12,237 nucleotides of DNA from JBPOHE01 sp052035915 (lineage in GTDB: Bacteria > Pseudomonadota > Gammaproteobacteria > Chromatiales > Chromatiaceae), in the NCBI GenBank assembly GCA_052035915.1, contig JBPOHE010000167.1, positions 1 to 12,237 on the forward strand, in the 5' to 3' direction. Both the position numbers and the translations under genes were made by a program. This document shows positions 7,626 through 12,237 of the stretch, in pieces (the stretch's first letter is position 1; each line of letters starts with the position of its first letter). The notes under the pieces were generated by a model that made no database searches, was not told the DNA's origin, and was given only the letters and a program-made list of their open reading frames with translations.

Positions 7626-7776
7626 ATACCATTTCTCGATAGGTATTATCGATATTCGTAGGCTGGTGTTGAGGCGCGAAGCGCTGAAACCCAGCTTCTC
7701 AGTAGCTGGGATTCGCTTCGCTCATCGCCAGCCGACCCCATGGCTTTCAGGCGGATAAACTAATAGGAAATGGTAT
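7626..7776. repeat. Outer 10-base inverted repeat bracketing a palindromic element
   Basis: ATACCATTTC at 7626-7635 is the exact inverse complement of GAAATGGTAT at 7767-7776. Between them lies the GTAGGCTGG palindromic element at 7658-7736. The whole could be a nonautonomous miniature element of about 150 bases with a second one inserted in it. The sequence around the arms is AT-rich compared with the genes. Only one copy is in the window, so its mobility is an inference. Confidence 0.4.
7658..7736 (-). repeat. GTAGGCTGG palindromic element, copy 1
   Basis: A 79-base imperfect palindrome starting GTAGGCTGG and ending CCAGCCGAC, with an inner dyad CCCAGC/GCTGGG. Its reverse complement is closely similar to 11057-11148; shared stretches include GGCGATGAGCGAAGCGAATCCC. 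The two copies differ mainly in the central loop. It has no coding content and looks like a dispersed intergenic repeat of REP or MITE type. Confidence 0.75.
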
Positions 7777-8171
7777 TAGGTTTTCATTGGTCGGTAGCGA
7801 AAAGGGCGGCGCCTCAACCCCTTTGGTCTGTGGCCGACGGCAATCCCCGGATCAAGTCCGAGAAGGCGCGTACACCCCGCAGACCTCCCGGGCCTGGGCT
7901 TGTGTGGCCGACTTTCGTTCTCTTTTAGAGAACAATGGCGCCATCTTGAAGACATTGTTCTCGAAAGAAGAACGAAAATAGCCGTTTTCCGTCGATGCCC
8001 GGAAGGCCGACTGAGGAGAGTTTCCTCTTGGCGTCTTCTTTCGGGAACGAATTCGGGGCAGGCCTCCGACCAGTCGGAAACAAAGAATCAATTCGGAAAT
8101 ACGATCCTTCTCATGTACAGGGAATCATGAAGATGTTTCTGTCTTCTTTTCCGCCAGACCGCGAACCCCGG
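7737..8171. other. Gene-free stretch upstream of nhaD
   Basis: No convincing gene is seen here. The open frames present cross the palindromic repeat at 7913-7979 and have no recognisable protein pattern or good ribosome binding site. Visible structure consists of that repeat, a small perfect hairpin CCGAC-CA-GTCGG near 8066-8080, and an isolated GAACGAATTCG near 8045 that resembles the half-sites of the repeat. No clear promoter pair was found for nhaD. Confidence 0.5.
7913..7979. repeat. GAAC-box palindromic element, copy A
   Basis: A near-perfect palindrome of about 67 bases. The left arm (7913-7937) carries TTCGTTCT and AGAACAATG, the right arm (7953-7978) carries CATTGTTCT and AGAACGAAA, and they are separated by a loop containing GGCGCC. 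Each arm is itself a small dyad, so the element has four GAAC half-sites. A related element is at 11187-11265. Confidence 0.7.
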
Positions 8172-8262
8172 CATCGGTTATGATCGCCGATGAAAAGAGC
8201 GGACACCTCTCCGCGTTCAGTGACTGACGACACCCTGGGAATTGTGACCTTCACAGTGCACT
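8172..8262 (+). promoter_or_regulatory. Hairpin-rich leader of nhaD
   Basis: Three short stems and a palindrome lie in a row before the nhaD start. They are CATCGG/CCGATG (8172-8177 with 8187-8192), GCGGA/TCCGC (8199-8203 with 8210-8214), TGTGA/TCACA (8243-8247 with 8251-8255), and the palindrome AGTGCACT (8255-8262), which ends just before the GGAG ribosome binding site. This could be a structured RNA leader or operator sites. I could not match it to a known riboswitch. Confidence 0.3.
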
Positions 8263-8273
8263 TGGAGTACGCC

Positions 8274-9698
8274 ATGCCGATACTGACCCTGCTTTTTACC
8301 GCCCTGCTCTGTTTCTCCACCCCCGGCTTTGCCTCCAGCCCCGACACCGCCCTCCCCCTGACCCATCATTGGGTCGGCTATCTCTCCCTGGCCTTGTTCG
8401 CCCTCGCCTACCTGCTGGTGATGGCGGAGGAATTCACCCACCTGCGCAAGTCCAAGCCGGTGATCCTTGTCGCCGGACTGATCTGGGCCATGATCGCCTG
8501 GTACTACGGCACCCAGGGCCAATCCCAGGTGGCCGAGCAGGCGCTACGCCACAATCTGCTGGAATACGCGGAGATGATGCTGTTCCTCCTGGTAGCCATG
8601 ACCTACGTCAACGCCATGGACGAGCGCCTTGTGTTCGAGGCCTTGCGTTCCTGGCTGGTACACAAGGGCTTCGGCTTGCGTCAATTGTTCTGGATCACCG
8701 GCCTGTTGGCCTTCGTCATCTCCCCGGTGGCCGACAATCTCACCACCGCCTTGTTGATGTGCGCCGTGGTGCTCGCGGTGGGGGGAAACGACAGAAACTT
8801 CGTCCTCCTCTCCTGCATCAACATCGTGGTAGCGGCCAACGCCGGCGGGGCCTTTTCGCCCTTCGGCGATATCACCACACTCATGGTCTGGCAGAAGAAT
8901 ATCCAAACACCCCAGGGCACGGTGGGCTTCTGGTCTTTTTTCGCCCTCTTCGTCCCCTCAGTGGTCAACTGGCTGGTGCCCGCGGCGATCATGCATTTCG
9001 CCGTGCCGCATAACCGGCCGGCCGTCGGAGGGTCTTCGATCGACATGAAACGCGGCGCCCGGCGGATCATGGCCCTCTTCGTGCTCACCATCGCGACCGC
9101 CGTGGGCTTCCACAACTTTCTCCATCTGCCGCCGGTGATCGGGATGTTGACCGGACTCGCCTATCTTCAATTCTTCGGCTTTTATCTCAGGATGACCCAC
9201 GGCCATGACAACGCCATCGAGGAATTGGATCGCTCCGGGCGGATGGGCACACCCCTGGCCTTCGATGTGTTCGACCGCCTGGCGCGGGCGGAATGGGATA
9301 CCCTGCTGTTTTTTTACGGCGTGGTGATGTGTGTCGGCGGGTTGGGGTTGATCGGCTATCTGACCCTGGTTTCCCAGGTCATTTACGGAGACTGGGGGGC
9401 CACCAACGCCAACCTGGCGGTGGGCCTGCTGTCGGCCGTGGTCGACAACATCCCGGTGATGTTCGCCGTGCTCAGCATGATGCCGGACATGTCCATGGGA
9501 CAGTGGCTGCTCGTCACCCTGACCGCGGGCGTCGGCGGCAGCCTGCTGTCCATCGGCTCCGCCGCCGGGGTGGCCCTGATGGGACAGGCCCGAGGCAAGT
9601 ACACCTTCTTCGGCCATCTCAAATGGACACCGGTCGTGGCCCTGGGCTATGCCGCCAGCATCCTGACCCATCTCTGGCTCAACGCCGGGCTGTTCTGA
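8274..9698 (+). CDS. nhaD: NhaD-type sodium/proton antiporter
   Basis: Inner-membrane antiporter of the ArsB/NhaD ion transporter superfamily that expels sodium (or lithium) in exchange for protons, typical of haloalkaliphilic and marine bacteria. From the ATG at 8274 the protein has 474 residues: a signal-like first helix (MPILTLLFTALLCF, ending FASS), then about a dozen membrane helices. Two matching half-site motifs carry the expected acidic residues: SPVADNLTTALLM with D154-N155 and SAVVDNIPVMFA with D391-N392. The segment NAGGAFSPFGDITTLMVW is also typical. An upstream in-frame ATG at 8190 would add 28 polar residues. I reject it because GGAG at 8264-8267 sits six bases before 8274 and the shorter form begins with the hydrophobic leader usual for NhaD. 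Confidence 0.92.
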   Translation: MPILTLLFTALLCFSTPGFASSPDTALPLTHHWVGYLSLALFALAYLLVMAEEFTHLRKSKPVILVAGLIWAMIAWYYGTQGQSQVAEQALRHNLLEYAEMMLFLLVAMTYVNAMDERLVFEALRSWLVHKGFGLRQLFWITGLLAFVISPVADNLTTALLMCAVVLAVGGNDRNFVLLSCINIVVAANAGGAFSPFGDITTLMVWQKNIQTPQGTVGFWSFFALFVPSVVNWLVPAAIMHFAVPHNRPAVGGSSIDMKRGARRIMALFVLTIATAVGFHNFLHLPPVIGMLTGLAYLQFFGFYLRMTHGHDNAIEELDRSGRMGTPLAFDVFDRLARAEWDTLLFFYGVVMCVGGLGLIGYLTLVSQVIYGDWGATNANLAVGLLSAVVDNIPVMFAVLSMMPDMSMGQWLLVTLTAGVGGSLLSIGSAAGVALMGQARGKYTFFGHLKWTPVVALGYAASILTHLWLNAGLF

Positions 9699-9705
9699 GC
9701 GGATT

Positions 9706-9733
9706 GTCGCGGAGGCCGCGACCCTCGGCCTCC
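9706..9733 (+). terminator. Two overlapping hairpins after nhaD
   Basis: GTCGCGG/CCGCGAC (9706-9712 with 9716-9722) and GGAGGCC/GGCCTCC (9711-9717 with 9727-9733) are each perfect seven-base stems and share bases, so only one can form at a time. They start eight bases after the nhaD stop. The second has the more favourable loop size, and the region probably forms the 3' end of the nhaD transcript. Confidence 0.45.
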
Positions 9734-9740
9734 CTTCCAG

Positions 9741-9778
9741 CCGGGATCAACCGGGCCCGGATTCCTCTTTTTCTTTCC
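9741..9778 (+). terminator. Candidate Rho-independent terminator of nhaD
   Basis: CCGGG at 9741-9745 can pair with CCCGG at 9756-9760 around a ten-base loop; a second CCGGG at 9751-9755 competes for it. The stem is followed by the T-rich tract 9766-9778 (CTCTTTTTCTTTC). Stem plus T tract fits intrinsic termination, though the stem is short. Confidence 0.45.
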
Positions 9779-9804
9779 TGATCCCCCGCTTCGGCCTCAA
9801 GGAG

Positions 9805-9840
9805 TATTGCCATTTGTTGGTAATATTCTTATGTTTTAAT
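9805..9840 (+). promoter_or_regulatory. Dyad and AT-rich promoter-like region of prkB
   Basis: TATTGCCA (9805-9812) and TGGTAATA (9818-9825) form a 21-base dyad with eight-base arms and one mismatch. It overlaps an AT-rich stretch, unusual for this window, with weak promoter-like hexamers TTGTTG (9814-9819) and TTTAAT (9835-9840), although these are only 15 bases apart. A LysR-type regulator such as CbbR is the usual controller of Calvin-cycle genes; linking it to this dyad is an inference. The remaining bases to the prkB start, 9841-10046, show no gene or strong structure. Confidence 0.3.
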
Positions 9841-10059
9841 GGTTGTTTGGTGCGGCGACTCCATCCCTCCAGGAGGAGATGAGCCTCCGACCGGCCCCAT
9901 CGCTCGATACCCTGCGCCATCCAGTGATGTACTGCTGGTCAAGCTGGCTTCCTCTCCAGATCTTTGCTCCAGGGAGCGGTTGAAATTACCCGGATGCCGT
10001 CGTCCCAACCACGGACTTCAGACCTACAGCTTTTCATAACACAGCAAAGGAAGTATCTC

Positions 10060-10953
10060 ATGTCGAAGAAACACCCAGTCATTGTTGTCACGGGTTCGTC
10101 GGGAGCCGGCACCACGACGGTGAAACGCGCCTTCGAGCACATCTTCGAGCGGGACGAGATTCACGCCGCCGTCATCGAGGGCGACAGCTACCACCGCTAC
10201 AATCGGGTGGAAATGCGTACCGCCATGAAGGAGGCCGAGTCCAGAGGCAATCAGCACTTCAGCCACTTCGGTCCCGAGGCCAATCTGTTCGAGGATCTGG
10301 AAGCGACCTTCCGCACCTATGGCGAAAATGGCACAGGGAGGTCGCGCTACTACCTCCACAGCGATGAGGAGGCGGCGGAACACAACCAGAGGCTCGGTGT
10401 ACAACTCAAGCCCGGCGAGTTCACCCCCTGGGAGGATCTACCACCGAATACGGATTTGCTCTTCTATGAAGGCCTGCACGGCATGATTCGCACACCCCAG
10501 GCCAATGTCGCCCAGCACGTGGATCTGGCGGTAGGGGTGGTGCCTATCGTCAACCTGGAATGGATCCAGAAGATCCATCGTGACAACGCCGAGCGGGGCT
10601 ACTCCGCGGAGGCCATCGTCGACACCATCCTGCGACGCATGCCGGATTACATCCATTACATCACGCCCCAGTTTTCCCTCACCGACATCAACTTCCAGCG
10701 GGTGGCGACGGTGGACACCTCCAACCCCTTCATCGCCCGGGACATCCCGACCCTGGACGAGAGTTTCGTGATCATCCGCTTCTGCAACCCGAAACGGTTG
10801 AACATCGACTTTACCTATCTGCTGACCATGATCCACGGCTCCTTCATGTCCCGTCGCAACAACATCGTCATCCCGGGCGGCAAGATGGGCTATGCCATGG
10901 AGATTATCCTCCAACCCATCATCGAACGGATTATCGAGGCGCGGAAAAGCTGA
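10060..10953 (+). CDS. prkB: Phosphoribulokinase, proteobacterial class I
   Basis: Cytoplasmic enzyme that phosphorylates ribulose 5-phosphate with ATP to ribulose 1,5-bisphosphate, the substrate of RuBisCO in the Calvin cycle. The 297-residue product matches the usual size of about 290 for the octameric, NADH-activated bacterial form. The P-loop GSSGAGTT is at residues 12-19, with the threonine in place of lysine that is normal in this family. The catalytic aspartate D42 lies in EGDSYHRY, and E137 lies in YEGLHG. AAGGAAG at 10047-10053 lies a short way upstream of the ATG at 10060; an upstream in-frame start at 9964 adds 32 non-family residues and is rejected. It stands alone, with no RuBisCO or other cbb gene in the window, and implies autotrophy elsewhere in the genome. 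The symbol could equally be cbbP. Confidence 0.95.
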   Translation: MSKKHPVIVVTGSSGAGTTTVKRAFEHIFERDEIHAAVIEGDSYHRYNRVEMRTAMKEAESRGNQHFSHFGPEANLFEDLEATFRTYGENGTGRSRYYLHSDEEAAEHNQRLGVQLKPGEFTPWEDLPPNTDLLFYEGLHGMIRTPQANVAQHVDLAVGVVPIVNLEWIQKIHRDNAERGYSAEAIVDTILRRMPDYIHYITPQFSLTDINFQRVATVDTSNPFIARDIPTLDESFVIIRFCNPKRLNIDFTYLLTMIHGSFMSRRNNIVIPGGKMGYAMEIILQPIIERIIEARKS

Positions 10954-10977
10954 AGCCGCCGGGGGTTCCACCCCAAC

Positions 10978-11001
10978 CGGACGGGGCCCTCGCCCCGTCC
11001 G
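10978..11001 (+). terminator. Hairpin after prkB, probable terminator
   Basis: CGGACGGGGC (10978-10987) and GCCCCGTCCG (10992-11001) form a perfect ten-base stem with the four-base loop CCTC, 25 bases after the prkB stop. No T tract follows. A weaker GGGG/CCCC hairpin lies just before it at 10962-10974. Confidence 0.65.
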
Positions 11002-11056
11002 CTCCCGGCTCAATGTTTCAGGCCTGGCCGAGAGACCTTGCCCCTCCACAAACCCC

Positions 11057-11148
11057 GTAGGCTGGCGATGAGCGAAGCGAATCCCGGCGTCCCGGCCAGA
11101 CTTGGAGAATGCTGGGTTTCGGCGCGGAGCGCCTCGACACCAGCCTAC
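11057..11148 (+). repeat. GTAGGCTGG palindromic element, copy 2
   Basis: A 92-base imperfect palindrome with ends GTAGGCTGG and CCAGCCTAC and an expanded central loop. It is the same family as 7658-7736 but in the opposite orientation, so the two form an inverted pair around nhaD and prkB. The exact ends make this the better-preserved copy. Confidence 0.78.
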
Positions 11149-11186
11149 TCGACGGCGGAAAGCCCTGCGGGGCATGACCGTTTTTA

Positions 11187-11265
11187 GCGAAAATTCGTTC
11201 TTTTATGAAGAACAATAACCACAAAAATACGCGCATTGTTCTCGCATAAAGAACGAATTTTCGAT
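11187..11265. repeat. GAAC-box palindromic element, copy B
   Basis: A palindrome of about 79 bases. Left arm 11187-11216 (GCGAAAATTCGTTCT, then AAGAACAAT) and right arm 11235-11265 (ATTGTTCTCG, then AAGAACGAATTTTCG) match over about 30 bases with few differences, around an 18-base loop. It shares the four GAAC half-sites, their order and spacing with copy A at 7913-7979, but the arms here are longer. It lies 38 bases after the GTAGGCTGG element. Confidence 0.72.
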
Positions 11266-11353
11266 CTCTCAAGCCAGGCCCCGGGACGTTTCAGGGAAGA
11301 GAGATCCCCTTTCGCTGAAAGCCGGGAGGTCGAGCGAAAAGAGCGGACCAAGG

Positions 11354-11712
11354 CTAATCCACCCGCTCGCCATGGTCCCGAATCCACTGCGCGAACAGCG
11401 GCACCCGCAGCCGCCAGCCGGTGCCAGCGGGGAGGATGTAGCCGTGCTGTTGCAGTCGCTCCAGACTGGCTCGGTCGCCGGGTGGTTCGCCGCGCAGGAT
11501 CTGCCCCACCGTGGCCCGGCCTTCCGGATAACGCTGGGGATCGCAGAACTCGTCCCAAAACACCCGGAGGGCGAAGGTCTCCCGGTCGATGACTCCCAGC
11601 GCCTCTGCGAGTTCCGCTGGGCCGAGGCGTTGCCGGCCATCCCGGTTGGCGATGTCCACCAGACGGCGACAGAGCAATTGCAACAGCGCCGGATGCCCCT
11701 GGGTCAGTAACC
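11354..11712 (-). pseudogene. 3' remnant of an AAA/STAND-type ATPase gene
   Basis: The minus strand encodes about 119 residues with no proper start: LLTQGHPALLQLLCRRLVDIAN near the beginning, then a winged-helix-like part with LERLQQHGYILPAGTGWRLRVPLFAQWIRDHG, ending at the TAG at 11354-11356. The GHPxLLQ helix followed by a winged helix ending in RVPLFxxW is the usual C-terminal end of single-protein AAA/STAND ATPases fused to sensor or effector domains. The P-loop and everything upstream are missing. The homology stops where the palindromic repeat at 11713 begins, so the gene seems to have been cut there. The ATPase call is from family pattern memory. Confidence 0.6.
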
Positions 11713-11797
11713 TAGGATGCGGTGAACGAAGTGAACCGCATCGATCGAGGCATTATTCTATTTGCGATTGATGCGGTTCGTACCTCACCATATCCCA
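11713..11797. repeat. TAGGATGCGG palindromic element
   Basis: An imperfect palindrome of about 85 bases. The left part TAGGATGCGGTGAAC...GAACCGCATC is inversely matched by GATGCGGTTCG...CTCACCATATCCCAC on the right, and the left part has an internal perfect eight-base dyad GATGCGGT/ACCGCATC. The family is distinct in sequence from the GTAGGCTGG elements but similar in build. It sits exactly at the broken end of the ATPase remnant. Confidence 0.65.
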
Positions 11798-11995
11798 CTG
11801 CGCTTCTGGCTAAGAAAAATGGATAGCTTCGGATTGGCAAATGATCATGCGTGGCTGGACATTTATCCTGCCAATAGGTATGGCGATATTAACATCGTCG
11901 TTGGTGGAGACGATTAAACATTGGGGATTAGGCTACGCCAATCGTACCTGCAACCATCCATTTGGCTTCCACATTCGTCGTAGCAAGTGGCGGAT
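11798..11995. other. AT-richer stretch without a recognised gene
   Basis: By eye the GC content is clearly lower than in the genes. The only tidy plus-strand open frame starts at the ATG at 11819 and ends at the TAA at 11915-11917 (32 residues, with LDIYPANRYGDINIVVGGD). It has only a weak purine stretch in front and I do not recognise it. It may be a remnant of a gene broken by the neighbouring elements. Confidence 0.3.
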
Positions 11996-12014
11996 TCAAG
12001 TTACAAGTGCACCA
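11990..12014 (-). repeat. Possible terminal inverted repeat of the IS30-like element
   Basis: The transposase stop codon lies within GGATTCAAGTTACAAGTGCA, and the composition changes from GC-rich to AT-rich at about this point. This would place the right end of the insertion sequence over the last codons of the transposase. The left end is outside the window, so no matching repeat can be shown. Confidence 0.25.
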
Positions 12015-12237
12015 CGGAGGGCGTCGGCGAAGACATCGTAGGGGGCTCGGCAGTTGAGGCATTTCCGTGGACGTTGGTTGATCTTGAGGACAACCGCCTC
12101 CAGTTCCGCGGGGCTCACCTTACTGAAATCGGTTCCTTTTGGGAAGAAGTGACGGATCAAGCCATTGACCTGTTCGTTGGCGCCCCGTTGCCAGGGCGAA
12201 TGAGGATGAGCGAAATAGACGTTCATCGTCTTGTCCT
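11996..12237 (-). CDS. IS30-family transposase, C-terminal fragment (continues beyond the right edge)
   Basis: The minus-strand frame is open from the window edge to the TGA at 11996-11998, giving 79 visible residues. The pattern VYFAHPHSPWQRGANEQVNGLIRHFFPKGTD is the catalytic end of IS30-family DDE transposases; the glutamate in GANEQVNG is the last acid of the DDE triad. It continues with the family-typical LKINQRPRKCLNCRAPYDVF. The ATG at 12224-12226 is internal because the frame continues upstream to the edge. The visible part is intact. Confidence 0.93.
   Translation of the reverse strand, partial: DKTMNVYFAHPHSPWQRGANEQVNGLIRHFFPKGTDFSKVSPAELEAVVLKINQRPRKCLNCRAPYDVFADALRGALVT

Noticed and set aside
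7852..8091. Open frames on both strands around the GAAC element upstream of nhaD
   Set aside because: They read straight through the palindrome, have no family pattern and no ribosome binding site.
8243..8255. TGTGA/TCACA as a CRP-type site before nhaD
   Set aside because: The spacer is three bases, whereas a CRP site needs six, so it is noted only as a stem.
8190..8273. Upstream start of nhaD at 8190
   Set aside because: It lacks a good ribosome binding site and adds a polar stretch before the hydrophobic leader; the ATG at 8274 has GGAG at a good distance.
9964..10059. Upstream start of prkB at 9964
   Set aside because: The extra 32 residues are not part of the family, and the ATG at 10060 has a strong AAGGAAG site.
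8274..10953. nhaD and prkB as one operon
   Set aside because: They are 361 bases apart with terminator-like hairpins and a T tract between them and have no shared function.
7626..11797. CRISPR array made of the short palindromic repeats
   Set aside because: The copies are few, widely spaced, in mixed orientation and without regular spacers, and no cas gene is present.
11841..12041. 66-residue plus-strand open frame over the IS30 end
   Set aside because: Its second half is antisense to the IS30 transposase, and the start is inside another short frame with no ribosome binding site.

Overview
The window looks like chromosomal DNA from a GC-rich gammaproteobacterium that is probably autotrophic and lithotrophic or phototrophic, of the purple-sulfur or sulfur-oxidizer type. 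This rests on a complete System I cytochrome c maturation operon, a proteobacterial class I phosphoribulokinase of the Calvin cycle, an NhaD-type sodium/proton antiporter, and several small palindromic repeats and insertion-sequence fragments. The lineage is an inference from gene content; no rRNA or other marker gene is present.

Layout. Positions 1-215 hold the 5' end of an ISNCY-like transposase gene on the minus strand and the end of that element. Positions 236-7475 hold a likely promoter followed by a compact plus-strand operon, ccmABCDEFGHI. Its genes mostly overlap by 1-4 bases, and it includes a 54-residue ccmD. The nine products form one pathway. CcmAB drives an ATP-dependent step, CcmC with CcmD loads heme onto CcmE, CcmG and CcmH keep apocytochrome thiols reduced, CcmI holds the apocytochrome, and CcmF with CcmH attaches the heme. 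A GC-rich hairpin follows ccmI.

Positions 7476-8273 are an 800-base gene-free stretch with nested palindromic repeats and a hairpin-rich leader. Next come nhaD (8274-9698), a 361-base gap with terminator-like hairpins and a 21-base dyad, and prkB (10060-10953), which has its own terminator hairpin. nhaD and prkB appear to be separate transcription units.

Positions 11002-12237 are a repeat and decay zone. They hold second copies of the two palindromic repeats seen upstream of nhaD, the 3' remnant of an AAA/STAND-type ATPase gene on the minus strand cut off at a third palindromic repeat, an AT-richer stretch without a recognisable gene, and the 3' end of an IS30-family transposase that runs off the window.

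The known genes look intact and conventional, with their expected active-site residues. I found no convincing new multi-gene system. The least explained signals are two families of palindromic repeats, each present on both sides of the nhaD-prkB segment. One of them carries four GAAC half-sites per copy.
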